Positions 56,493-64,000 of a stretch of 64,000 nucleotides of DNA are shown one piece after another. Origin of the DNA: Halopseudomonas pertucinogena. Lineage in GTDB: Bacteria > Pseudomonadota > Gammaproteobacteria > Pseudomonadales > Pseudomonadaceae. The stretch covers positions 240,255 through 304,254 of the forward strand of contig NZ_BMNN01000002.1 of NCBI RefSeq assembly GCF_014646575.1. Direction: 5' to 3'. The position numbers and the translations under genes are program-made. The notes under the pieces are model-generated. The model saw only the letters and a program-made list of their open reading frames with translations, did no database searches and had not been told where the DNA came from. The first letter of the stretch is position 1. Every line of letters begins with the position of its first letter.

Positions 56493-57008
56493 ATGCAGCA
56501 AGACAACAACATACCCCCCTGGTACAAGCAGTTCTGGCCCTGGTTCCTGATCGGCATCCTGGTATTTGCCGTGGTCATCGGCATGGGACTGCTGTGGGTG
56601 TCCCTGCTCAACCCCGACAGCATGGTGCGCGACAACTATTACAAGGAAGGTCGCGCCATCAACATGCACCTGGGCCGGGATCAGATGGCCAGGGAACTGG
56701 ACCTGTCCGCCAGCTTCACCATCGACGAGCTGACCGGCGGCATGACGCTGCAGCTGGACGGCAACCTCGAGCCGCTGCCCGAACAGCTGCTGATGGATAT
56801 CATGTCGCCTACCCATGCCGAGCGCGACCGCAGCGTCATGTTGCGCCACATCTCCGGCAACCAGTACACCGGTGAACTGGATTTCACCATCCAGGGCCGC
56901 CACTACATCGACCTGAGCGACCCTCTCCTGCCCGGTCAGGATGGCTGGCGCCTCACCGGTGAAGTCACGCTGCAGATGGGACAGCAGCATCAGCTCAGCG
57001 CTGACTGA
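56493..57008 (+). CDS. ccoH: cbb3 oxidase assembly protein CcoH (FixH)
   Basis: Single-span membrane protein needed for stable cbb3 assembly. The 171-residue protein has an N-terminal helix (WPWFLIGILVFAVVIGMGLLW) and a periplasmic FixH domain with DNYYKEGRAINMHLGRDQMA. GAGG lies six bases before the ATG, and it follows ccoG by three bases. Confidence 0.93.
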   Translation: MQQDNNIPPWYKQFWPWFLIGILVFAVVIGMGLLWVSLLNPDSMVRDNYYKEGRAINMHLGRDQMARELDLSASFTIDELTGGMTLQLDGNLEPLPEQLLMDIMSPTHAERDRSVMLRHISGNQYTGELDFTIQGRHYIDLSDPLLPGQDGWRLTGEVTLQMGQQHQLSAD

Positions 57009-57011
57009 TCC

Positions 57012-59465
57012 ATGACCCAGCCCCTGCCCTGCTACCACTGCGGCGAACCGGTTCCGGCCGGTTCGCGCTGGTGCGTGACCATCCTCGGCGAGCAGCGGGA
57101 CATGTGCTGCCCCGGCTGTCAGGCGGTGGCCGAGGCCATCGTTGCAGGCGGCCTGGCGTCCTACTACAGCCACCGCACCGAGCACTCGGTGAATCCCGAA
57201 GCCCTGCCTCGCACACTTCAGGACGAGCTGGAAATGCTCGATCGCAGTGATGTGCAGGAGCGTTACGTGCAGAGCGAGGGTGACCGTCAGAGCATTCAGC
57301 TGCTGATCGAAGGCATCAACTGCGCGGCCTGCGGCTGGCTGATCGAACGCCGGCTCAGGCAGGCTCCCGGCGTGGTCGAGGCCAGCCTGAACCTGGGCAA
57401 CAATCGCCTCAGTCTGAGCTGGGATCGCAGCCTCACCCGGCTCTCCGCGCTGCTGGCGGAAATCAAACGCATCGGTTATGTCGGCCATCCCTACGAGCCG
57501 GATCAGGCCAGCGCACAGATTGCCGCCGAGAACCGCCGCTATCTCCGCCGCCTCGGCCTGGCCGGCCTGATGTTCATGCAGGTGATGATGGCGACCATGG
57601 CGCTGTGGGATGGATTCAACCGGGACGTCACCCCCGAGATGGCCATCACCCTGCGCTGGACCGCTCTGCTGCTGACCACGCCGGTGGTCCTGTACAGCTG
57701 CATCCCGTTCTTCACCGGCGCCTGGCGCGACCTGAAGAACCGTCGGCTGAGCATGGACGTATCGGTGTCACTGGCCATCGGTGCGACCTACCTGGCCGGC
57801 ATCTGGGCCATTCTCACCGACTCGGGCGAGATCTATTTCGACTCGGTGGTGATGTTTGCCTTCTTCCTGCTTGCCGGGCGCTATCTGGAACGGCGGGCGC
57901 GACAGCGCACGGTGGAAAGCACCGCCCGACTGGTCAACCTGTTGCCGCCCAGCACCCTGCGCATCGACGAAAATGGCCAGACCCAGCGGATCATGCTCGA
58001 CGAGGTACGTCAGGGCGACCGGCTGGAGGTCAAGCCCGGCGAGAGCATTCCTGCAGACGGTGTGATCATCACCGGGGTCAGCAGCATCGACGAATCAGCC
58101 CTCTCCGGCGAGTATCTGCCGCTGGCCAAGCGCCCCGGGGACCGGGTCACCGCCGGCACGCTGAACGTCGAAGGGCCCCTGCAGATCGAGGTCAGGGCCG
58201 TGGGCGAACAGACTCGCCTGTCCGCCATCGTGCGCCTGCTGGACCGTGCCCAGTCCGATAAACCCCGGCTGGCGCGGCTGGCCGACCAGGTGGCCCAGTA
58301 CTTCCTGCTCGGTGTGTTGCTGTCTATCGTCGTGGTCGGCGGCCTCTGGTGGTGGCTGGTCAGTGGCGATCGCGCCTTCTGGATCATCATCGCCATGCTG
58401 GTGGCGGCCTGCCCCTGCGCCCTCTCACTGGCCACGCCCACCGCGCTGACCACCGCCACCGGCAGTCTTCACAAGCTGGGCCTGCTGATCACCCGTGGTC
58501 ACGTGCTTGAGGTGCTGAACAAGATAGATACCGTGGTGCTGGACAAGACCGGCACCCTGACCGAAGGCCGCATGACCCTTGAGCGCGTCGAGCCTTTCCC
58601 CGGGCAGGATGGCGACCTGGCCCTGCAGCACGCACGGATGATCGAGTCCTGCTCGGAGCACCCCATCGCCCGCGCCTTCGGCCGCAGCGCCAGCCAGGCG
58701 CAGGATGTGGTCAACCACCCCGGTCACGGCATGGAAGGCCGCTGCGACGGGCGCCTGCTGCGCATCGGCAAGCCCGGCTTCGTCGCCGAACTGGGTGAGT
58801 GGACCGCTCCGGAGGTGCCCTCCGCCCCCGGGCAGTGGTTGCTGCTGGGCGACGCGTCGGGCCCGATTGCCTGGTTCGTTCTCAATGACCGGTTGCGCCG
58901 GGACGCCGGCGAGCTGATCAACTCGCTCAGGCGCCGTGGCATGCGCATCGTACTGCTGTCCGGGGACCATGCGCCGGTGGTCGAGCGGATGGCCGCCCAG
59001 CTGGCTATCGATGAGGCCATCGGCAATGCCGCCCCCGACGACAAGCTGGCATTCGTGCAGCAGTTGCAGGCCGAGGGGGCCCGGGTACTGATGCTTGGCG
59101 ATGGGGTCAATGACGTGCCGGTACTGGCCAGTGCCGACATCTCCATCGCCATGGGCGAGGCTTCCGACCTGGCCAAGACCAGCGCCGATGCGGTGCTGCT
59201 GGGCAGCCGCCTGGAAGCGATCAACGAGGCCTTCGACGTCGCCGGACGCACCCGGCGGATCATGATCCAGAATCTGTTCTGGGCCAGCGCCTATAATTTC
59301 GGGATACTGCCGCTGGCCGCCATCGGCCTGGTAACCCCGGCCATTGCTGCGGCCGGCATGTCCGCCAGTTCGCTGCTGGTGGTACTCAATGCCCTGCGCC
59401 TGACCCGGCTGCCGCGCCACCGGCAGCCGGCCCCCGGCGCCCCCTTACAGGAGCAGCCCGCATGA
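57012..59465 (+). CDS. ccoI: Copper-transporting P-type ATPase CcoI (FixI)
   Basis: P1B-type ATPase that exports copper for the CcoN CuB site. At 817 residues it has an N-terminal zinc-ribbon-like segment (CYHCGEPV, CCPGCQAV), a heavy-metal domain with GINCAACGWL, eight membrane helices with the metal site VAACPCALSLATPTAL, phosphorylation motif DKTGTLTEG, the HP motif SCSEHPIARAF and hinge GDGVNDVPVLASADI. The CPC motif fits the copper branch. Its stop overlaps ccoS as ATGA. Confidence 0.96.
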   Translation: MTQPLPCYHCGEPVPAGSRWCVTILGEQRDMCCPGCQAVAEAIVAGGLASYYSHRTEHSVNPEALPRTLQDELEMLDRSDVQERYVQSEGDRQSIQLLIEGINCAACGWLIERRLRQAPGVVEASLNLGNNRLSLSWDRSLTRLSALLAEIKRIGYVGHPYEPDQASAQIAAENRRYLRRLGLAGLMFMQVMMATMALWDGFNRDVTPEMAITLRWTALLLTTPVVLYSCIPFFTGAWRDLKNRRLSMDVSVSLAIGATYLAGIWAILTDSGEIYFDSVVMFAFFLLAGRYLERRARQRTVESTARLVNLLPPSTLRIDENGQTQRIMLDEVRQGDRLEVKPGESIPADGVIITGVSSIDESALSGEYLPLAKRPGDRVTAGTLNVEGPLQIEVRAVGEQTRLSAIVRLLDRAQSDKPRLARLADQVAQYFLLGVLLSIVVVGGLWWWLVSGDRAFWIIIAMLVAACPCALSLATPTALTTATGSLHKLGLLITRGHVLEVLNKIDTVVLDKTGTLTEGRMTLERVEPFPGQDGDLALQHARMIESCSEHPIARAFGRSASQAQDVVNHPGHGMEGRCDGRLLRIGKPGFVAELGEWTAPEVPSAPGQWLLLGDASGPIAWFVLNDRLRRDAGELINSLRRRGMRIVLLSGDHAPVVERMAAQLAIDEAIGNAAPDDKLAFVQQLQAEGARVLMLGDGVNDVPVLASADISIAMGEASDLAKTSADAVLLGSRLEAINEAFDVAGRTRRIMIQNLFWASAYNFGILPLAAIGLVTPAIAAAGMSASSLLVVLNALRLTRLPRHRQPAPGAPLQEQPA

Positions 59466-59686
59466 CCGTACTCTACATTCTCATCCCCGTGGCGATCGTG
59501 CTGGTGGCCATTGCCATCGTGGTGTTCAACTGGGCCGTGAACAGTGGTCAGTACGACGATCTGGACGGCCCAGCGCACAGCATCCTGTTCGATGACGAGG
59601 AACCGCTGCCGCCCACCTCCGATGAAGCTGCTGCAAAGCCGTCCGCTGTCGAACAGCCGGAACAGAAGACGGACGACCCCCGCTGA
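59462..59686 (+). CDS. ccoS: cbb3 oxidase maturation protein CcoS
   Basis: Small membrane protein needed to insert the redox cofactors into CcoN. The 74-residue protein has one helix (LYILIPVAIVLVAIAIVVFNW), then GQYDDLDGPAHSILFDDE, the CcoS signature, and an acidic, variable tail. It overlaps ccoI by four bases. Confidence 0.95.
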   Translation: MTVLYILIPVAIVLVAIAIVVFNWAVNSGQYDDLDGPAHSILFDDEEPLPPTSDEAAAKPSAVEQPEQKTDDPR

Positions 59687-59688
59687 GC

Positions 59689-60417
59689 ATGGAACTGCTG
59701 CCCCTGTTTTTCACGGCGCTGGCGCTGGGCCTGCTCGGCGGCGGGCATTGCATCGGCATGTGCGGTGGTCTGATGGGAGCCCTGACCATGGCCATTCCTG
59801 CCGACCAGCGCCACGGCTGGCCATTATGGCGGGTGTTGCTTGGCTACAACGCCGGACGCATTGCCAGTTACACCCTTGCCGGTGCGCTGCTGGGAAGCCT
59901 GGGCTGGCTGATCCAGGACCTCGGGCTGGGCAGCGGCCTGCGGGTTCTGGCCGGCCTGCTGATGATTGCCATGGGCTTGTATCTGGCCAACTGGTGGTCC
60001 GGCCTGACGCGTATCGAGCGTCTGGGGCGTGGACTGTGGCAGCACATCGAGCCCCGCGCCCGCCGGTTGCTGCCGGTCACCCGACTGCCCCAGGCGGTGC
60101 TGCTCGGCACGCTGTGGGGCTGGCTGCCATGCGGGCTGGTGTACAGCATCCTGGTCTGGGCCAGCAGCCAGGGCGATGCTGGGTTGTCAGCCGCGCTGAT
60201 GGCTGCCTTCGGCCTGGGTACGCTGCCTACCCTGCTGGCAACCGGGCTGCTGGCCAACCGGATGATGGCCATGCTGCGCCGGCGAGCGGTACGGGTGACC
60301 GCCGGCCTGCTGATCATCCTGTTCGGCATCTGGACCATCCCCGGGCCCCACACCGCCTGGATCTGGGGCGGCCATCACGGGCATCATGCCCAGAGCGGCA
60401 CGCACGCCGAGCATTGA
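59689..60417 (+). CDS. TauE/SafE-like (UreH/DsbD-type) membrane protein
   Basis: A 242-residue inner-membrane protein with six or more helices. The start has GGGHCIGMCGGLMGALTMA and the middle WGWLPCGLVYSILVWASSQG, paired Cys/Gly motifs of the UreH-like transmembrane family, annotated as sulfite exporter TauE/SafE. Many cbb3 loci carry this gene after ccoS, which suggests a role in metal or sulfur handling during oxidase assembly; the real function is not established. A His-rich tail (WGGHHGHHAQSGTHAEH) could bind metal. It follows ccoS by two bases. Confidence 0.85.
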   Translation: MELLPLFFTALALGLLGGGHCIGMCGGLMGALTMAIPADQRHGWPLWRVLLGYNAGRIASYTLAGALLGSLGWLIQDLGLGSGLRVLAGLLMIAMGLYLANWWSGLTRIERLGRGLWQHIEPRARRLLPVTRLPQAVLLGTLWGWLPCGLVYSILVWASSQGDAGLSAALMAAFGLGTLPTLLATGLLANRMMAMLRRRAVRVTAGLLIILFGIWTIPGPHTAWIWGGHHGHHAQSGTHAEH

Positions 60418-60429
60418 GCGGCTGGCCCG

Positions 60430-60438
60430 TGCTAGAAT
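60430..60438 (+). promoter_or_regulatory. Candidate extended -10 promoter for anr
   Basis: TGCTAGAAT combines the TGn extension with TAGAAT (five of six bases of TATAAT), 73 bases before the anr ATG. No good -35 is seen at 17 bases. A small GC hairpin (CGCCCC/GGGGCG, 60452-60466) lies in the leader. Confidence 0.45.
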
Positions 60439-60510
60439 CGCCGGACGTTCCGCCCCAACGGGGCGATCCACGCGCAGGTCAGTCCGTCGCCAACGAGGAT
60501 TCGAGTTACC

Positions 60511-61239
60511 ATGTCCAACGCCATTCCCCTGCTTCAGCGAGAAGCGCACTGCAAGGATTGCAGCCTGGCTTGCATGTGTCTGCCGATTGCCCTGCACGCC
60601 GATGAAATGGATGCGCTCGACCGCATCGTCAAGCGCGGTCGCCCGCTGCGCCGCGGCGATGTGCTGTTTCGTCAGGGCGAGGAGTTCACCTCGATCTACG
60701 CGCTGCGTACCGGAGCAATCAAGACCTACAGCCTGTCCGACAATGGCGATGAGCAGATCACCGGGTTTCACCTGGCCGGTGAGCTGATCGGCATGTCCGG
60801 CATGGACTCGGGTTCTCATACCGTTTCCGCCGTCGCGCTGGAAACCACCTCGGTGTGCGAGATTCCCTTCGACAATCTGGACGAATTGACCGCGGTACTG
60901 CCGCAGCTGCGCAAGCAGCTGATGCGGCTGATGAGCCGGGAGCTGCGCGAGGACCAGGAAATGATGCTGCTGCTGTCGCGCAAGAATGCCGACGAGCGCA
61001 TTGCCACCCTGCTGATCAACCTGTCCGCACGCTTCCGCGCCCGCGGCTACTCGGCCCGATCCTTCCGCCTGGCCATGTCCCGCAACGAGATCGGCAATTA
61101 TCTCGGCCTGGCGGTGGAAACGGTGTCCCGGGTATTCACCCGCTTCCAGCAGCAGGGATTGATCACCGCCGACGGCAAGCAGATCGAGATCACCGACTAT
61201 ATTCAATTGTGCGCGCTGGCTGGCGGCCAGAACGAGTAA
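60511..61239 (+). CDS. anr: Oxygen-responsive regulator Anr (FNR family)
   Basis: Global regulator of anaerobic and microaerobic genes that senses O2 through a 4Fe-4S cluster. The 242-residue protein has N-terminal cluster cysteines Cys14, Cys17 and Cys23 ([11 protein letters not shown], with an extra Cys21), a fourth ligand in TTSVCEIPF, a cyclic-nucleotide-like domain and the helix-turn-helix [24 protein letters not shown] split by the recognition residues EVSR-type (ETVSR). It sits after the cbb3 locus. In Pseudomonas aeruginosa hemN lies just upstream; here it does not. Confidence 0.96.
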   Translation: MSNAIPLLQREAHCKDCSLACMCLPIALHADEMDALDRIVKRGRPLRRGDVLFRQGEEFTSIYALRTGAIKTYSLSDNGDEQITGFHLAGELIGMSGMDSGSHTVSAVALETTSVCEIPFDNLDELTAVLPQLRKQLMRLMSRELREDQEMMLLLSRKNADERIATLLINLSARFRARGYSARSFRLAMSRNEIGNYLGLAVETVSRVFTRFQQQGLITADGKQIEITDYIQLCALAGGQNE

Positions 61240-61261
61240 TCCACTTCAGGAATTCCATCCC

Positions 61262-61807
61262 ATGATATTCGACGAGTTCACGATCAAATCCCTCATCCGC
61301 CCGGTTCCAGGCTTCCCGAGGGAGGGCGTGACCTTCCGTGACATCACTCCGCTCTATCAGTCGCCGCGCGCCGTACGCATGGTGACCGACAGCATGATCC
61401 AGCGTTATGTGGAATCCCCGGTGACCCACATCGGCGCCATTGACGCCCGTGGCTTTCTGCTCGGCTCGGTGCTGGCCTACGAGCTGAACAAGCCGCTGAT
61501 CCTGTTCCGCAAGGCGGGCAAGCTGCCGGCCGACTGCATCAGCGCCAGTTACAACACCGAATACGGCGAAGCCCGTATCGAGATCCACCGCGATGCACTG
61601 TCCGCCGGCGCCCAGGTACTGCTGGTGGATGATCTGATCGCCACCGGCGGCACCTTCATTGCCGCCGCGCAGCTGGTCGACCAGCTCGGTGGTGAAATCT
61701 ACGAGGCCGCCGCCATCATCGATCTGCCTGACCTTGGCGGCAGCCGTCTGATGCAGGAATCGGGGATAGCCACCTTCACCCTGTGCGCCTTCGCAGAGAA
61801 CGAGTGA
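61262..61807 (+). CDS. apt: Adenine phosphoribosyltransferase Apt
   Basis: Salvages adenine to AMP using PRPP. The 181-residue protein starts [19 protein letters not shown] and has [27 protein letters not shown] and the PRPP loop [16 protein letters not shown]. It follows anr by about 22 bases in the same direction, the usual Pseudomonas neighbour. The MFS gene follows four bases after its stop. Confidence 0.96.
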   Translation: MIFDEFTIKSLIRPVPGFPREGVTFRDITPLYQSPRAVRMVTDSMIQRYVESPVTHIGAIDARGFLLGSVLAYELNKPLILFRKAGKLPADCISASYNTEYGEARIEIHRDALSAGAQVLLVDDLIATGGTFIAAAQLVDQLGGEIYEAAAIIDLPDLGGSRLMQESGIATFTLCAFAENE

Positions 61808-61811
61808 CCGC

Positions 61812-63011
61812 ATGAGCGGCGCAGCCCCTGCTGCCGGACTCATCGGACGGGGCACGCCGGAGTTTCGGCGGGCCAGCCTGGCGCTGGTAATTGCCTCGCT
61901 GGTGATCTTCGGCAATCTGTACGCCATCCACCCGCTGCTGCCGCTGATCTCGGCGCATTATCAGGTCAGCACGCTGCAGGCGAGTAATGCCTTTACCCTG
62001 ACCAGTCTGACGCTGGGCCTGTCGCTGCTGGTGCTGGGCCCATTGTCCGACGCCTTTGGTCGTCGCGCCCCGCTGATCATCGGCATGACGGCGACCAGCC
62101 TGCTGACCCTGGCCATGGCTCTGGTGGACAACTTCACCGCGCTGATCGTCCTGCGCGCCCTGCTCGGCATCGCCCTGGGCGTGCTGCCGGCCACCGCCAT
62201 CGCCTACCTCGGCGACAGCATGCAGCGCACCGCACTGATCAGTGCGGTGGGACTGTACATCGGCGGCAACACCGTGGGCGGTGCCGGCGGGCGGCTGCTC
62301 GGCGGGTTCATTGCCGATCACCTTGGCCTGCATGCGGTATTCTTCATCATCGGCGGTGCCAGTCTGCTGGGTACGCTGCTGGTATTCCTGCTGCTGCCCC
62401 CGGCCCGGGCCTTCCAGCCGCAGAAGCTGTCGCTGACCGGCAGTCTGCTCACCTTCGCCAGCCACCTGCGCAACCCGGCGCTGCTGCCGGCCTTTCTGGT
62501 CGGCGGCCTGAGCTTCATGGTGTTCATCAATCTGTACACCTTCATCACCTTCCGTCTCAGTGCGGCGCCCTGGCAGCTGGGTGCCACCAGTCTGGGCATG
62601 CTGTTTCTGACCTATCTGGCCGGTACCTTTTCCGCCAGCCTGTCCGGTCGGGTCAGCGCACGGTGGGGGGCATGTCAGGGGATGGCGCTCGGCGTGATGC
62701 TGTTCGCGCTGGGGTGCCTGGTTACCCTGAGCGACCAGCTGTGGCTGATCATCGCGGGACTGGTCTGCAATGCGTTCGGCTTCTTCCTTACCCATTCGCT
62801 GGCCAACAGCTGGGTCAACCAGCATGCCAGCCACGGCAAGGCCAGCGCCTCCTCGATGTATTCGGTGCTCTACTATCTGGGGGCGGCGGTGGGCATCTAC
62901 TATCTCTCACCGTTCTGGCGATCGGGGGGCTGGGGCGCGGTGATCGGCGGCAGCCTGGCGATACTGGTCGTCAATCTGGGACTTATCACCCGGTTGCGCC
63001 GCCGCCAATAA
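61812..63011 (+). CDS. MFS transporter, YnfM-like
   Basis: A 399-residue secondary transporter with 12 membrane helices. The N-terminal half has LTLGLSLLVLGPLSDAFGRR, the loop 2-3 motif A of the major facilitator family, and VLRALLGIALGVLPATAIAY. By eye it is close to the YnfM/arabinose-efflux type of drug:H+ antiporters. Substrate unknown. It starts four bases after apt, so it may be part of the anr-apt transcript. Confidence 0.85.
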   Translation: MSGAAPAAGLIGRGTPEFRRASLALVIASLVIFGNLYAIHPLLPLISAHYQVSTLQASNAFTLTSLTLGLSLLVLGPLSDAFGRRAPLIIGMTATSLLTLAMALVDNFTALIVLRALLGIALGVLPATAIAYLGDSMQRTALISAVGLYIGGNTVGGAGGRLLGGFIADHLGLHAVFFIIGGASLLGTLLVFLLLPPARAFQPQKLSLTGSLLTFASHLRNPALLPAFLVGGLSFMVFINLYTFITFRLSAAPWQLGATSLGMLFLTYLAGTFSASLSGRVSARWGACQGMALGVMLFALGCLVTLSDQLWLIIAGLVCNAFGFFLTHSLANSWVNQHASHGKASASSMYSVLYYLGAAVGIYYLSPFWRSGGWGAVIGGSLAILVVNLGLITRLRRRQ

Positions 63012-63096
63012 CTGGACTCGGCGCACCGGCTTACATATCATCCGGGCATAACAAATAAAAACATCCACATGGATGCAACATGCAAGGAACCCCGGC

Positions 63097-63741
63097 ATGC
63101 CCATCGCTACCCTGCCCCCCGACACTCGCCTGTTGCTGATCGACGACCATCAGATCTATCTCGACGGGCTGACCCTGACACTCAACAACCTCTGCCAGGG
63201 CATTACCCTGGACCATGCGCGCACCAGCAGCGAGGCGCTGGAGCAGGTTGGCCAGCACACCTATGATCTGGTTCTGCTGGACCTGCACCTGCCCGATGGC
63301 AATGGTCTGCATCTGCTGGAGAAGCTCCAGGCGGCGGACTCGCTCACCCCGGTCGCCATCCTCACCGGCAGCAACAACCCCAGCGACATGGAGGCTGCCC
63401 TGAACAAGGGCGCGGCGGGTTTCATCAGCAAGACCGCCGATGGCCCGACGCTGATCAGCGCGGCGCTGCGACTGCTGTTCGGTGAGCAGGTGCTGATTGC
63501 CGACGAGAGCCAGCAGGTGGACCGCCGTACGCTGGCCCGGGAGTTCGGCATCACCCCGCGACAGCTGGAGATCCTCGACCTGCTGGCCGAAGGTCTGCCG
63601 AACAAGGTCATCTGTCAGCGCCTGTCGCTGTCCGAGGATACGGTCAAAACCCACCTGAAGGCGGTATTTGCCGCACTGGGCTGCCACAACCGCACCGAGT
63701 GCGTGAATACCGCACGCAAGAAGGGCCTGGTCAGCAGCTGA
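63097..63741 (+). CDS. NarL/LuxR-type response regulator
   Basis: A 214-residue transcription regulator. The receiver has LLLIDDHQIYLDGL, phosphoacceptor in LVLLDLHLPDGNG, Thr in ILTGSNNP and Lys in ISKTADG. The C-terminal LuxR helix-turn-helix has ITPRQLEILDLLAEGLPNK and LSLSEDTVKTHLKAVFA. The ATG at 63097 has AAGGA eight bases upstream, preferred to one eight codons earlier. It converges with a hybrid-kinase gene and overlaps its 3' end by 11 bases; the two are probably partners. Confidence 0.9.
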   Translation: MPIATLPPDTRLLLIDDHQIYLDGLTLTLNNLCQGITLDHARTSSEALEQVGQHTYDLVLLDLHLPDGNGLHLLEKLQAADSLTPVAILTGSNNPSDMEAALNKGAAGFISKTADGPTLISAALRLLFGEQVLIADESQQVDRRTLAREFGITPRQLEILDLLAEGLPNKVICQRLSLSEDTVKTHLKAVFAALGCHNRTECVNTARKKGLVSS

Positions 63742-64000
63742 CTGGCGCCAGCAGCCCCTGCACCACCCGCCGCAGACGGGCCGGCAGCACCGGCTTGTAG
63801 ATCACCTGTACATCCGCCTGTCTGGCGATCTCGCTGAGAGTGTTGGCGGTATCGGCGGTGACCAGCGCCGCCGGCCCGTCATACAGCCCGCGTTCACGCA
63901 GCGTGGTGATCAGATCCAGACCGTTCATCTCGCCCTCCAGGTGGTAGTCGCTGAGCAGCAGGTCCGTGCCGCTTTCCAGCCCCTGCTCCAGCAACGAGCT
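63731..64000 (-). CDS. C-terminal receiver of a hybrid histidine kinase (5' part beyond window)
   Basis: An open frame enters from the right edge and ends at 63731. The visible 89 residues form a receiver domain: phosphoacceptor Asp in LLLSDYHLEGEMNG, Thr in ALVTADTANT and Lys in VIYKPVLPARLRR. A receiver at the extreme C-terminus, next to a convergent NarL-type regulator, is the layout of hybrid kinases such as ErcS of Pseudomonas; the kinase part is not seen. A free-standing receiver cannot be excluded. Confidence 0.75.
   Translation of the reverse strand, partial: SSLLEQGLESGTDLLLSDYHLEGEMNGLDLITTLRERGLYDGPAALVTADTANTLSEIARQADVQVIYKPVLPARLRRVVQGLLAPVSC

Noticed and set aside
54861-57488. 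875-codon open frame on the minus strand
   Set aside because: It lies antisense to ccoG, ccoH and the start of ccoI, all unmistakable genes. Long antisense frames are common in GC-rich coding DNA.

Overview
The window is a stretch of core chromosome from a GC-rich gammaproteobacterium of the family Pseudomonadaceae. Evidence is the gene order smc-zipA-ligA, the polar-flagellum and chemotaxis block flhA-flhF-fleN-fliA-cheY-cheZ-cheA-cheB-motC-motD-parC-parP-cheW-DUF2802, and the run ccoNOQP-ccoGHIS-anr-apt. A Pseudomonas mendocina-type cutinase and a single ccoNOQP set suggest Pseudomonas sensu lato, possibly the Halopseudomonas (P. pertucinogena) lineage; that last step is inference.

Layout. 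1-6.8 kb, minus strand: ligA (3' end outside the window), zipA and smc (DNA replication, division, chromosome folding). 7-12.7 kb: an SLC13/DASS anion transporter, an Atm1-type ABC exporter, an unassigned multipass transporter and an exported dienelactone-hydrolase-like protein. 12.9-26.7 kb, minus strand: a complete chemotaxis and flagellar-control block read from a sigma-54 promoter before flhA. 26.9-31.7 kb, plus strand: a Sel1-repeat lipoprotein, a GGDEF-like/EAL membrane protein, and a CYP152 fatty-acid peroxygenase whose 3' end runs into a tRNA-Gly gene. 31.7-40.8 kb: housekeeping genes (DUF815 ATPase, msrB, alaA, htpX, pdxB, epmC, MATE pump, tusA, rlmM). 40.9-51.4 kb: metR, a secreted polyester hydrolase/cutinase, a QsdR-like TetR regulator, an RstAB-like two-component pair, csbD, uspA, dcd, the Mrp/ApbC Fe-S carrier, a sigma-28-driven chemoreceptor and an alpha/beta hydrolase. 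51.8-61.8 kb, plus strand: cbb3 oxidase (ccoNOQP), its assembly genes (ccoGHIS), a TauE/SafE-like membrane protein, anr and apt. 61.8-64 kb: an MFS transporter, a NarL-type response regulator and the 3' end of a hybrid kinase.

The genes link into regulatory circuits. FliA (sigma-28) is encoded here, and a near-consensus sigma-28 promoter precedes the chemoreceptor at 49 kb. Anr is encoded here, and near-consensus Anr boxes sit at class-II positions before ccoN and before uspA. The CheA linker has no visible P2 domain; instead it carries three short motifs that resemble the CheY-binding tail of CheZ. Paired inverted repeats of a REP/REPIN-like family occupy three intergenic regions. No CRISPR array, prophage, insertion sequence or rRNA gene was seen.
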